The notes beneath the pieces were generated by a model. That model had not been told where the DNA came from and ran no database searches. It saw only the letters and a list, made by a program, of their open reading frames with translations. Positions 24,794 to 36,760 of a stretch of DNA of 64,000 nucleotides are shown piece by piece; position 1 is the stretch's first letter, and each line of letters begins with the position of its first letter. The stretch comes from Escallonia rubra (lineage: Eukaryota; Streptophyta; Magnoliopsida; Escalloniales; Escalloniaceae). The stretch is taken from NCBI GenBank assembly GCA_033065855.1, contig JAVXUO010002708.1, forward strand, positions 226,340-290,339. The letters are read 5' to 3'. Both the position numbers and the translations under genes were made by a program.

Positions 24794-27690
24794 GCGATGG
24801 CCTTCTTGATCCGGTTTAACTCTCTATGCTGGGTTGGAATAGGCTTTAAGTTGTTTCCATTTTTTGTTGAAAAAGGATGAAAAAGATTAGCTTTTAGAGG
24901 AACGCGTATCAACTTGTTTTATCACTATACTCAAAAGATACCAAGATTTGATTAAATATTTATTACTTTGAAAAGTATTAGAAGCACCTTCAAAAGGGGG
25001 TAAAATCTAACGAGAGCCAGGATTTAGCAAATGGTGTATCCGGGGAAACGTAAATGTGGTTTTCGAATTGAACTTTATAGACGATAAACAAATATAAATT
25101 GGCAAAAAATAAACAAAAAATGTACTAACGGCGAAAAATCCAATGTTAGTTAGTGACCGAGTATGACAATAACATTAGAAGCTCATCTTATTTTTGGATG
25201 GATAAGGAGACTCAAGATTAATCAAGAAGATTGGCATGTACATAACAAGTCTAATCGTCAAAAAATATGAAAATATTGAGCCTTGTGTTTCGTAATAGTT
25301 GGTTCACACTTTGTACCTCTTTTAATTTCATACGATAAAGTATAGCTTGACTTATACGATAAAGTCAATTAATTATCCTCATCTTACTTTTATACTTCAG
25401 CGATAGGAATAACGGATTAACGGTTCACATAACAACGTTATCTACTTCAACGACTCGCAATTGGTAAACAGGCCTTTTGCGCTGGGCATAAAATGCCAAC
25501 GCAAGTATGACTATTCCATTCTCTAATTATATCTCGTGAATTAGGATTTACACAAACACATAGTGGACGATAACTTGTACGTGATGATGACTAGCATCTA
25601 TTCCACATCGTCTGTGTTCATCCGTGTCTCGATGAAACGTGAGCGACATTTCAGCCCCAGTGTCAACTGATGGGAGTTGGTGATAACTATGAATATATGT
25701 GTGTGTCTGATGGATATGGTCTATCCTGAAGTACTCCTGCGTACCTGAATAATAATAGGCCTGAATTAGCAGAGCAGAGCAAAAGTGTAGAAGAAAGTGA
25801 CCTCTGCTGGCTGTGGCTGGAATCCGAATCCAAGGATTGAGGTCAACAACATGTCCAGCCATGCTTTCCCTGGGCCTGCCTTATCGCCATTTCTTGAACC
25901 CTCGGAAGCACCCACTTCAAGAAAAGTCTCCACCTTCGGGGGAGTGACGGGACCACACTCACCACCCATATTTGTAGCTAAATTTTTTTGTATTAGCTCA
26001 AACATTAAAGTCAAAAAGTTGAAAATTTCTAACATGTATTCTGGAATTTGAACTCTTCAACTTCATTTTTATCTTTAAATGTTGAACTTGTGTCGTTATT
26101 GAGTATCTCTAAATTCGTAATTTTTGATCGGGACGTTACGTTCTGCCCACCTTCTCCCTCCTCCACACAACCCCTTGCTTTACCCACTCTGAACCGTAGC
26201 CACAAGCCTGCCTCCGGCAGGGCAGGACCCTACTTTTATTTTGTCCACGAGATGGGAAAGAAGAAGGATGTCAACCACGAATTCGTGTAGTAGAATCAAT
26301 GTTTGTACTTCTGTTTTCATTCTCGTCCTCAAATTATCTCGTGGCTCCAGTTTTAGCAATCATGTAACTTGCTCGAAAGCATGTGGGTGTTCCCAAGTTG
26401 GCAGATTATCTAACAGAGAGAACGTGTTAGAGGTGCTTCCTCGAAGGCATGTTAGTCCTCCAATTCAAACAATCATTGTGCTTCCTCCAAAGCCTGATGA
26501 TGTTCCCAAGTTGGCAGATTATTTGCCAAAAGCTGTCTGTTCGAGCTTTGTTTCTTCTATCCAAGGAGGACATAGGATTACATTTCGAGAAAAGATTAGA
26601 CAAGCTCTACATGGAACGAGAGCCAGTTCTTTTATCTGATCTGATAATCCTAACTAAGAAAACTTGAAAGTTTGTGTAATAATGTCAAGTGTTCATAGAG
26701 CTGCAACATATAAAGTACGAGCTCCTAACAATATAAATTTGTTTCGTTATGAATATGATAATATTTTAGTTTAAAATTTTTGAATGACAACAAAAGATTT
26801 TAGTTACCGCCAATTTTTGTCTTTCAACGAGATACTAAAACTTTTGAGAGTGTTAATAGCATCAACATTTGCACTCCGCTGTTTGGTTAGTATTTTGTTT
26901 ATTTTTGTTGTTTTACTTCCGCGTTTCTAAAAATAAGAAGAAGATGCATCAACAATTACACCCCAGTTGTTAGCGTTTGCTCGGTTCTCATTTAGGTGTT
27001 CTTGATGATAAGAAAAAGATGCATTTTCAGAAGAAAATAGAAAAAATGAATTAACTCTTTTGGATACCATTTTTAAGTTTACAAAGATAATAGAATTTCA
27101 AATATATACCACGCAAAAAATTTATAGTTTCTCTTTTTTGTTCGAACACCATTTTAATTTGCACACATCTCTAAGTCAAATCGAGTGAAATTTTGTACAA
27201 AGAGTCAATAAAAGTGCTTAAATTTGATATTTTAGAAAAATATTTGATGAAAAATTGAACGAAAATAAAAAAGCAGAAAAAATGGTAACCAAATCGAGTG
27301 TCACGGTGACTTGTACTATTGCAAGAGATAGAGATGGACAATGATGGTAATATTAAGAAATCATCCTCATAAATAGAATCGGTCAATCTGTCTTGTACAC
27401 CTAGTTTTTGCACCACGGCATTATGGAATTTGGGTAGAAGACAGTGAGGAAGTGAAAAATGAGATGGAGCCTATGCAGGGTACTGTCACCGGTCATTATT
27501 GATAGTGATTTAAACTCAATAATGTTACGTATCATTTTCACTTGTCAGTTCAAGTGCCTCCTTATCAAACAATTCCTTAATTATCCTATGTAGGATCATA
27601 GTTTAATATATTGAGTTGAAGAATGCATAGACTTCCTAATATAATTTACTTTCCAAACAATTTCTCCCGCCAGGACAGGCATGTGATTTA
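24794..27690. other. intergenic, no recognised gene
   Basis: The DNA is mostly AT-rich. Weak open frames exist at 26241-26639 (+) and 25766-26035 (-). The first contains the repeated phrase VPKLADYLPKA-like (CCCAAGTTGGCAGATTAT occurs at 26392 and 26506). I recognise neither and cannot show that they are coding. Confidence 0.4.
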
Positions 27691-27705
27691 CTATTTTAAG
27701 AAGTG

Positions 27706-27764
27706 AGTGTGTGTGTGTGTGTGTGTGAGAGAGACAGAGACAGAGCCGGGGGGGGGGGGGGGTT
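27706..27764. repeat. simple repeats: (GT)n and a G homopolymer
   Basis: A GTGTGT run at 27706-27728 is followed by GAGAGACAGAGACAGAG and an uninterrupted run of about 15 G. Confidence 0.9.
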
Positions 27765-28240
27765 CTGTTGAGATATATAGGTTTAATTAGACCAATCAGT
27801 CAGAGCTTGAACATCGGCACAAACATTAGTTTCCCTCCGATTAAAAGTAATTCGGCAAACAAGGTCTTAATATTTTGATTTGAATTTTCCTATATATGGA
27901 TCGATGTAGACAAACTCTGGAATGGCTCTGATAACCTCTAATGCATTAGACTGGAGTTTCGAGCGCTACAAGAGGGAACTTCGATCCCATGCAATTTGCA
28001 AATCATGCTAAACTGCAGGAAGGGTCGCACAATGACAATGTGTATGATCCAGGATATTGTGTTAGAAGCCCAGAAGCGGAGTTCCGCTAATTACAAGACA
28101 TATTGACGCCTTTGCACTTTAGTTGATGAACTCTCCTCATACAGTACTGTTGAAAACCTTAATTTATAATAAATCAGTTTAAGTCATGATTAATACAGTA
28201 TATAAGATGGTCAAAATAACTATTACTGTAGGCTGCTACT

Positions 28241-28390
28241 CCGGTTGGAGAAATATTCCTCATACCCCATATATAGCGACAATCAACCGTCTCTAAATGT
28301 CTATAGTGACTTTTATTTAATGACGCTAAAAAAATTCTGCTAATAATTGTCGCTAAAAGTATTAGAAAAAAAGTCATTAGAAATATTTAG
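28241..28390. repeat. left part of a palindromic MITE, split by an insertion
   Basis: GGTTGGAGAAATATTCCTC, AGCGACAATCAACCGTC and TTGTCGCTAAAAGTATTAG align with the family copy at 21650. The match stops at 28390 and resumes at about 32630, so 4.2 kb were inserted into this repeat. Confidence 0.6.
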
Positions 28391-29459
28391 GAGCCGTTTG
28401 ACAGCCCTTTTGTTTGCTCTTTTTTGGCCCAATTTTTTTGTTTTCCAAAAGTCCATGGAACTTGGGGTGTTTGGTTGGATTTCTCTTTTTTTTTAGGGCC
28501 AAGACTTTAAAAACTAGGCCCATTTCCGAAAAGAGCTCCAAGCTCTTTTCTAAACCTCTTTTCACGCAGGGCTCAGATTGCTCTTTAATGAGGTCGAGGC
28601 TTCGAGCCTCACTAGCAACAGATTGCTTAATTTCTTTGCTGGGTATAAAACCCACATAATTTCGGACTTCATCTCTTTCATCAGCACTGTGCTCGATCGG
28701 CCGCAACTCTCATGGACTCCACAGCCCACCGCGTCCATCACCTCCACCGGCCACCGCGTCCATCGCCTCAACCGAAGTTGTTACCACTGGTCATCGTTGT
28801 GGCTGCGATGCCATGACAGTACCGGCGTGGAGGTGACACCAATAGTTGTGGTCGTTTGGTGACGGTCGCAACACCCAGTAAAACATATAGCCAGTGTTTT
28901 TCTCCGGTGATTGGGTGTGGCCGGCAATGGCAAACCAAGACGGCTTGACGGTGACGGTGGCGGTGGGCAGTGCCTCCAATGGAGGCGCGAGGTGCCAGGT
29001 ATGGAGTTGAGCGCAGCAACGACGAAGGCTGCAAACTGGGGTTCGAAGTCGACGATTGTGGTGTAGCCGAAAATTGGGAAAGGGATGATCGGAGACAGCG
29101 CCGGTGTTGAAGAAGAATTAGGGCCAGCGCCTCTCTCTCCACTGTTCTCCTGATTTTTTATTTCTCTCCCTTTTTTTATATATATTTGTTCCCAACCTAT
29201 TATGGTCGTACCCAATGGCTCACTAGGGGTCCCGCTTCACGCGAACACGTCGACATTGTCAACGGTCAATTTTTCAACGCATCGAACCGGTCAAAGTGCG
29301 CGCGCCCAAGTCATGTGCATTCTTTGCTTCGCACGCCTCACGCGCGACTTAGTCACCAATTATTTTACATCAACGTCACTCACGCTAGCACGTTTGTCAC
29401 ACCGAAACCACCCGAGAACCTTTTCGGCCAAAAATGTCAACCGACGGCGTAACCAGAGC

Positions 29460-30200
29460 AACGGGGTCAAGGGGCAAAGGCCTTGGCCAACCCCATGGGG
29501 TCGGCCTCGGCCTCCCCCAAGGCCATGGGGTCGGCCTCGGCCTCCCATGGGGGGTTGGCCTTGGCCTTCCTCCCCCGGTTCTTCACTTTTCGCGCAAAGT
29601 CCTTTTCGCACTTTTTTCGCTTCGTATGTTTTGTACGTGACTCTGGCACCTTGTTCATCATGTGGTTACGATTCTTGGTAGCACGCTCGTCGCAACGCAA
29701 CTTCCGGATTTGTCATTGCTCATCAAAACACCAATCGATGCATGGGTCGGCCTAGGCCTTCCCCATGGCCTAGGGGGTCGGCCTCGGCCTCCAGGAAGGG
29801 TTGGCCTCATACCCCCTAGGCATGGGGTTGGCCTCGTCCTTCCCCATGCCTAGGGGGTCAGCCTCGGCCTCCAGGAGGGGTTGGCCTCGGCCATTTTCCC
29901 TCGGTGGTTCACCCCTTTCCTGCATACCCCTTTTCGTACTTCTTTCGCTTCGTATGCTTCGTACGTAACCTTGGCACCTTATTCGTCACTTGGGTACGAT
30001 TCACGTCGACACGCTCATTGTAACACAATTTCCAGATTCACAATTGCTCATCCAAAAACTTACCGTCGGCACGTCCGAAGTTCACCGAAGAGGGGAGTGG
30101 CCTTGGCCTCCCTTCATGGGAGTTGGCCATTGGCCTCGGCCTCACCATGCGGTCAGCCTCGGCCTCCCCAAGGGTGGTGGCCTTGGCCTTCCCCCAATTT
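29460..30200. repeat. degenerate GC-rich array (GGCCTCGGCCTCC-type)
   Basis: Blocks such as GGGGTCGGCCTCGGCCTCCC recur around 29500-29580, 29750-29900 and 30100-30190 with variable spacing. The long open frames across it on both strands follow from the lack of stop codons in the repeat. Confidence 0.7.
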
Positions 30201-30544
30201 TGGCCTATGGCCTCCCCTCCCGCGCGCACTTGTTTTCTCGAGTCTTTGCACCTCCGCGATGTTTACGGACGTTCGTACATCAACCTCCCGACGTCCATCG
30301 TGGCATCGACCTCGCGACGTCCGTCGTCCATCAACCTCGTGACGTCCATCGCCCGTGACCGCACACCACTCCCACGATGCCCATCGCCTAAAGTCGCGCG
30401 CTACCGCCGAATGACCCGTCGCCGATGACCGCATACCATCACTCCCGACTTTTTCATTACTACATGTTGCATTCATTATCTTGTTATGACAGGTACACTC
30501 AGCTCACATCTCGTCTTTGGGACACCCGACATGTGCGCCGTCTC

Positions 30545-31060
30545 CGCGACGTTCGTCGCCGCGCCCGGGCGTCATCCTCATGATACGTGCCCCGGCACCA
30601 AGTATTGCTCCGCGACGTTCGTCGCCGCGCCTGCGCGTCATTCTCATGATACGTGCCCCGGCACCAAGTATTGTTCTGTGACGTTCGTCGCCGCGCCCGT
30701 GCGCCATCGTCATGATACGTGCCCCCAGCACCAAGTATTGCTCCGCGACGTTCGTCGTCGCACCACTTTCATAACACGTGCCCCGGCACCAAGTATTGTC
30801 TCTGCGACGTTCGTCGCCGCGCTCGTGCGCCACTTCCATGATACGTGCCCCCGGCACCAAGTATTGCTCCGCGACGTTCGTCATCGCACCACTTTCATAA
30901 CACGTGCTCCGGCACCAAGTGTTGTCTCCGCGACGCTCGTCGCCGCGCTCGTGCGCCACTTCCATGATATGTGCCCACGGCACCAGGTATTGTCTCCGCG
31001 ACGTTCGTCGCCGCGCCCGTGCGCCACTTTCATAACATGTGCCCCGACACCAGGTATTGT
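30545..31060. repeat. 66-bp tandem array, about 8 copies
   Basis: CGCGACGTTCGTCGCCGCGC recurs at 30545 and 30611 and then about every 66 bp to about 31000, alternating with GATACGTGCCCC and CACCAAGTATTG blocks. Confidence 0.8.
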
Positions 31061-31110
31061 CTCGTGCTGTAGGCACCGCGCCCATGCGCCACAATCATGT
31101 TACATGCTTC

Positions 31111-31450
31111 CGGGATGGGCTCACAACCTTATAGCCATCGCCGTCTCAATCACAAGGGGGCTTCGACCCTCGTACCGGGATGGGCTCACAACCTTATAGC
31201 CATCGCCGTCTCAATCACAGGGGGGCTTCGGCCCTCGTACCGGGATGGGCTCACAACCTTATAGCCATCGCCGTCTCAATCACAGGGGGGCTTCGGCCCT
31301 CGCACCGGGATGGGCTCACAACCTTATAGCCATCGCCGTCACAATCACGGGGGCCTCCTGCACGAGGACCCCTCGCAGCGGGATGGACTCACAACCTTAA
31401 AGCCATCGCCGTCACAATCACAGGGGGGCTCCGGCATGAGGACCCTTGCA
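31111..31450. repeat. 65-bp tandem array, about 5 copies
   Basis: CGGGATGGGCTCACAACCTT starts at 31111, 31176, 31241 and 31306, exactly 65 bp apart. A fifth, diverged copy starts at 31379. Confidence 0.9.
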
Positions 31451-32628
31451 ATGGATTCTGAGCACTGAGCTGCGAGCATGTCCACTCATGTTACTGTTGA
31501 TCGTTGACACCACCAGGGCAATGACCCATGGGTCACTTTAGGACGGGAGGAGGTCCTCGGAGGGCATCACGCCTAGTCCGCCTGGTAGTTGGCTATAGGG
31601 GCAACCCTCACCGCTGTCAGGTTCTCTGCGCATCTTTTGACGCACCTCGTGGGATTCAGTGAGGGCTTGGACCGGTGGCTGGAGCAACGGGCTTACTCTG
31701 ATCATGCTACCGCGGTGTGGTCAGTCTTCTTAGACAGGTAAAGCGACGTTGTGCGAGGCAGTCAACGTGAATTTGGGAACCGACAGTCCAAAGGAGAATC
31801 GGTATTTTAGGACCCCCTGGTGACGTGTCACTCCCAGGGGACGACATGTGGCACTTTATGACATAAGAACACTGTTTCCTATAAATAGTGAACTTTATGA
31901 CTCAAAAAGGGACTTCTTCTTCATTCTCACAAGATCACTTTCTCACTCTAGAATTTGAGAGCTCTTGGATTCTAGAGAGAGAAATACAAAATTGGACATA
32001 ACTTTCGACTGTAACATTGGACTCCGACTCGGATCTTGACTTGGACTGTCGACTGTCGGCCCTGTTCCTCTCAGCCTTGTCTCCGCAACACTGCCACTCC
32101 TCACAGCCTGTATGGGAAGCCTTGCTCTCTGCCCTTACTCCGCCCTCATTATCTCTCACTTTGCATACTTGGAAGCTAACTCGGACTGCAGCCTTTGTGG
32201 CACCTCCACGTAGGTACGAACTCACTTTCCTTGGCATCAATATTCAACCTTGTTATATATATATATTGCTAACATTTCTTATATGTTCTAATGGTCACTA
32301 ATTTTTATTTTATTTTTTCCTTCCACTAATAACATTGGTCCTGTTAATCGTCGTTAAGGAAAAATAAATTGTCGCATCGTATGATTTACGTCGCTAAGGA
32401 AATAAACATATTACTATAATTACCTTTAATTATGTGAAAATGTATATTTAAAAAAAATAAACCCAAAGAGCTGTTTTGTCAAACGCTTGCTGTTTTTTTT
32501 GTTTTTTGAAAAAATAAACTCTGTCAAACGTCCACCGATTTCTTAAACTGGTGAAAACAAAAACCACAACTCTTTTCAGTTTTCTTTAAAAAAAACTGAA
32601 ATCGAAAGTGTTACCAAACAGAGCATTA

Positions 32629-32710
32629 GTGACTAGTAATTGTCACTATACACGGGGTTGGAGGAAGATTCTTACAACCCGGGTATAAGTCAAAGTTTAT
32701 TCTTTTTTCC
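32629..32710. repeat. right part of the split palindromic MITE
   Basis: TAGTAATTGTCACTATACAC and GGTTGGAGGAAGATTCTTAC match the right end of the family copy at 21650-21850. Confidence 0.6.
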
Positions 32711-32880
32711 AAAAAAAACAAGGTGGCCGATGTCTTTTAAAAGTATAAAACGTGTCCTTTCCACTTTTTTGCAATGAAGATTCTTATGACCCAGGCAAAG
32801 TTTATTCTTTTTTCCAAAAAAAACAAGGTGGCCGATGTCTTTTAAAAGTATAAAACGTGTCCTTTCCACTTTTTTGCATC
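32702..32880. repeat. 107-bp tandem duplication
   Basis: A segment of about 73 bp starting TCTTTTTTCCAAAAAAAACA at 32702 recurs at 32809, including AAAGTATAAAACGTGTCC. Confidence 0.85.
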
Positions 32881-32994
32881 ATAAATCTCATTCCAGATTC
32901 TTTATTCATACATGTGATTATCCTACATAAATAAATATATATATATATAGGGGCCCGATCCACACCCACCGGTGGAGAAAAAAATTTTCTCCAC

Positions 32995-33265
32995 CCAACC
33001 GCTTGTAAGACAAGCGGTTGGCTACTGTGTCATTTTCTCGTGGGCCCCACCACAAAAAGCCCAACCGCATGTAAGAGCAGCGGTTGGGCATGATTATTTT
33101 TTTGGCATGGCCCACCATAAAAAACCACTCCACCCAACCGCTTCTCTTATACGCGGTTGGGAAAAAAAAAATTTTTGTCCAACCGCTTCTCTTAGAAGCG
33201 GTTGGTAACCCCTTTTTTTTTTAACAATTTTTTAAACAACCAACCGCATCTAAAACAAGCGGTTG
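32995..33265. repeat. subterminal palindromes, left TIR
   Basis: Five short hairpin-forming units are built from CCAACCGC and GCGGTTGG: around 32996-33023, 33061-33087, 33137-33160, 33179-33207 and 33240-33267. One example is CAACCGCTTCTCTTAGAAGC followed by GGTTGG. Inverted subterminal motifs of this kind are candidate transposase-binding or hairpin sites. Confidence 0.8.
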
Positions 33266-33349
33266 GTGGCTTTAATTTTGGGTGGCTCCCACACAAAACT
33301 TTTCAAATTTTTTGATTGGCTGAAAAAAAAAAAATTTCGAGCCAAGGCT

Positions 33350-33795
33350 GCCACGTGGCATCATCCGCGCCTGCCACGTGGCCCAACCGCGTGAAGGGAC
33401 GCCGGTTGTTGCCGCGTGGCCTACACGCGCCTGCCACGTGGCCACCACGCGCCTGCCACGTGGCCAAACGCGGGAAGGTGCGCCTGGGCGGTGCCACGTG
33501 GCATCTTCAGCGTCTGCCACGTGGCCCAACCGGGTGAAGGGACGCCGGTTGGTGCCACGTGGCCTCTTCAGCGTCTGCCACGTGGCCCAACCGCGTGAAA
33601 GGACGCCGGTTGTTGCCGCGTGGCCTCCACGCGCCTGCCACGTGGCCACCACGCGCCTGCCACGTGGCCAAACGCGGGAAATTGTGCCTGTTGGTACGAT
33701 GTCGGTGCCACGTGGCCTCCCCCGCTCCTGCCACGTGGCCCAACCGCGTGAAGGGTCCCCGCGGGTTGCCCTCTGCTTCTGCCACGTGGCGCCCC
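33350..33795. promoter_or_regulatory. array of 13 G-boxes with CACGCGC motifs, left TIR
   Basis: The palindrome GCCACGTGGC (CACGTG core) occurs 13 times in about 440 bp. Interleaved are CACGCGC sites at 33424, 33446, 33628 and 33650, with another at 33802. CACGTG is the G-box bound by plant bHLH and bZIP factors. CACGCGC is the reported binding site of FHY3/FAR1, the transposase-derived regulators. The frames on both strands lack stops because of the repeat, so the long predicted proteins here are artefacts. Confidence 0.8.
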
Positions 33796-34200
33796 TCCCC
33801 CCACGCGCCTGATGGCTCCCCGTGCCTGTCCTTCCTCCCCGTGACTGTCCTTTTTTGCAGAGTCTTTTTTGTTCTGCCACCCCTCCCGGGTTTCTTCTGC
33901 GGACACGAACCCTCTTTTTTCTTCTCTCTTCCTTTTTCTTCTCTATTTATAATCCCCTCCCCCCAACCATTCTTCTCCACATTTCTGCTCTCCTCCGAAT
34001 TTTTTCTCCACAAACCAAAAAATTTTAGCGCTAGAAGAAGATCGGTGAATAATCGCTAGAAGATCGGTAGATTTTTCTTCAAATACATCAAGTCACAACA
34101 AGTAAGTATTTTGAATTTCCTTATACATCAAGTCAGCGTATTACACTTAGCGTATTACATTTATAGCGATTCAAAATAGCGTATTACATTACATTTATAG

Positions 34201-35485
34201 ACAGCTTTTTCACGGATTTATAAAAAATAGCTAGAGCGAGATTTTGCCAAAGTGCAAAAAAGAGACCCTAGTTATTCTGAAAGCATCTGTATCAGGTAAA
34301 AATTTCAGATTTTTCCAAGCGCTGTAGAGGGGCTAACTGATACGGGGAACCGTGTACCTTCGTAGTCTAATTTAAAATACCAAGCTAGCGCGATTTCGCG
34401 CGAAACTTTTACGAGTACCCTAGGATGTTGGGAAGTTCCATTCCCCAGGATTTCGCGCCTTTCCGGAGCCGTAAGCTATTTTTTTGCCCGAACGGCCCTT
34501 TCAGCGCTCGCCCTTTAATTAGACAGCTTTTACACGGATTTATAAAAAATAGCTAGAGCGTGATTTGGCCAAAGTGCAAAAAAGAGACCCTAGTTATTCT
34601 GAAAGCATCTGTATCAGGTAAAAATTTCAGATTTTTCCAAGCGCTGTAGAGGGGCTAACTGATACGGGGAACCGTGTACCTTCGCAGTCTAATTTAAAAT
34701 ACCAAGCTAGCGCGATTTCACGCGAAACTTTTACGAGTACCCTAGGATGTTGGGAAGTTCCATTCCCCAGGATTTCGCGCCATTCCGGAGCCGTTTGCTA
34801 TTTTTTTGCCCGAACGGCCCTTTCAGCGCCCGCCCTTTAATTAGACAGCTTTTTCACGGATTTATAAAAAATAGCTAGAGCGTGATTTGGCCAAAGTGCA
34901 AAACAGGGACCCTAGTTATTCTGAAAGCATCTGTATCAGGTAAAAATTTCAGATTTTTCCAAGCGCTGTAGAGGGGCTAACTGATACGGGGAACCGTGTA
35001 CCTTCGCAGTCTAATTTAAAATACCAAGCTAGCGCGATTTCGCGCGAAACTTTTACGAGTACCCTAGGATGTTGGGAAGTTCCATTCCCCAGGATTTCGC
35101 GCCATTCTGGAGCCGTTTGCTATTTTTTTGCCCGAACGGCCCTTTCAGCGCTCGCCCTTTAATTAGACAGCTTTTTCACGGATTTATAAAAAATAGCTAG
35201 AGCGTGATTTGGCCAAAGTGCAAAAACTAGACCCTAGTTATTCTGAAAGCATCTGTATCAGGTAAAAATTTCAGATTTTTCCAAGCGCTGTAGAGGGGCT
35301 AACTGATACGGGGAACCGTGTACCTTCGCAGTCTAATTTAAAATACCAAGCTAGCGCGATTTCGCGCGAAACTTTTACGAGTACCCTAGGATGTTGGGAA
35401 GTTCCATTCCCCAGGATTTCGCGCCATTCCGGAGCCGTTTGCTATTTTTTTGCCCGAACGGCCCTTTCAGCGCTCGCCCCGGACA
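34201..35485. repeat. 322-bp tandem array, 4 copies, left TIR
   Basis: ACAGCTTTTTCACGGATTTA or a close variant starts at 34201, 34523, 34845 and 35167, each 322 bp apart. Units include TTTGCCCGAACGGCCCTTTC. The copies differ at only a few positions. Confidence 0.93.
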
Positions 35486-36760
35486 CCGGTTCGCGATTTT
35501 TGCGCGAAAAATCCGTAAAGTACTTTTTAGGCCAATGATGAACTCACGAAGCGTAAAGTAGAATTTCGAGGCACCTTTGAGATTTTTCCTGATGCCAGGG
35601 GCATTTCGGTAATTTGCCACCCCGCGAGGGGTGTTTCGGTGTTTTTCCCGCGCCAAGTTTTTAATTACACAGTTTTAGTCCAGGAATGTAATCACAGAAA
35701 CTGAAATGTTGTTTTCAAGCTGGTTCGGGGGCGTTGGGGTGATAGTGAACCCCCGGGGGCATTTCGGTAATTTGTCGCTCATCGGTGACTATTTTGCTAG
35801 GAAGGATCCTGCAAGTTAATACATGCCTTAAAATAACTTTTAGTTCGGCAAAGGGTGTCAGACACCCGAAAACTTTTATTGCCCCGGGTGAATTCAGGAA
35901 CTTGTGACGCACCGGCGATGACTGCCAGGGGGTATTTTGCACAAGTAGCGGGTGTTTTGGTAACTTTCCCCCTTTAAAATTTTTCCTGATATATTGGGTA
36001 TATAATTGACGTAATACATTTAAAAACTTGACTTCAAAGCGGTTTTGAGGTCTTGGGGGTGTAGGGGCCGTCGGGGGGTATATTGCTATATAACCACGTT
36101 GGCGCTACATTCAGTGAGAACTGGCGTAATTAACCGTTCGGAGTGGTGGGAAGTGAGGATTTGTTTTAATACATTTAAATAATGACTATTGCTAATGTGT
36201 TGGTAAGCTAGGTTAAACATCCAGATTTTGTTCGTTACCCCCTGGGGCATTTCGGTAATTTGCCGCTCATCGGGGGCTATTTTGTTAGGAAGGATCCAGC
36301 TTAAAGGGCCATACCTTAAAATAACTTTTAGTTCAGCAAAGGGTGTCAGACACCCGAAAACTTATTTTGTCCCGGATGAATTCAGGAAGCTTAAAATGCC
36401 GTTTCAAAGCACTCGGAACGATTTTTTGATGCCAGGGGGCATTTTTCGTTAATTCGCAGCCCCGAGGGGGGTATTTTCGTAATTTTACAGCGTTAAGTTT
36501 TTTAAAGGACTTCTTAGTCCAGAAATATAAGCAAAGCACCTAAAAGGTTGTTTTCAAGCTGATTTGGGACGTTAGGGTGATAATGAACTCCCCGGGGGCA
36601 TTTTGCTAATTTGCCCCCGTCGGGGGCTATTTTGATAATTTTACATTATACAAATCAGCTTAAGCAATTACGTTTAAATAATTTTTATTCTTCTTTTATT
36701 TAATTCTATGACTTGTTGATAATCGTATTGGTTTTTATTTTTTAGATTTCAGTGCTCGAT

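Larger units (their letters stand above)
28391..32628. mobile_element. putative DNA element (Harbinger-like ends) full of GC-rich arrays
   Basis: The boundaries are defined by the interruption of the palindromic MITE. The ends GGAGCCGTTTGACAG and the complement of TTACCAAACAGAGCA share a GTTTG core; a TTA target duplication is possible (TTA at 28388-28390 and 32629-32631). Inside are no domains I recognise, only three different tandem arrays, a TATA-type promoter motif at 31880-31887 (TATAAATA), and short frames due to repeats. The segment may be several nested pieces, for example a degenerate LTR element. The superfamily is a guess. Confidence 0.4.
32951..36226 (+). repeat. left terminal inverted repeat of the large MULE
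   Basis: From outside in it contains the tip, palindromes with CCAACCGC (32995-33265), the G-box array (33350-33795), a CT-rich segment (33820-34030), four 322-bp units (34201-35480), and a unique segment ending AAACATCCAGAT at 36226. The same order, inverted, is found in 43375-46660. Confidence 0.93.

Noticed and set aside
26241..26639. 132-aa frame with a repeated VPKLADYLP-like phrase
   Set aside because: No domain recognised, AT-rich context, no splice partners. It may be a gene relic but cannot be supported.
30486..31199. 237-aa frame (+) and 196-aa frame (-) across 30486-31199
   Set aside because: Both are translations of the 66-bp and 65-bp tandem arrays, open on both strands, with no splice or start context.
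32942..32950. Attempt to read a 9-bp TSD for the large MULE
   Set aside because: Both flanks are AT dinucleotide runs (TATATATAG and ATATATATA), so any match is uninformative.
33272..34059. Long open frames on both strands over the G-box arrays (also 45588-46339)
   Set aside because: They translate the GCCACGTGGC repeats (periodic HVA/ATW peptides) in several frames at once and have no domain. They are artefacts of a stop-poor repeat.
35375..36539. Short minus-strand frames in the TIRs (for example 35715-35942 and its mirror 43530-43886)
   Set aside because: They are identical in both TIRs because the DNA is, and have no domain. They are probably untranslated leader or spacer DNA.
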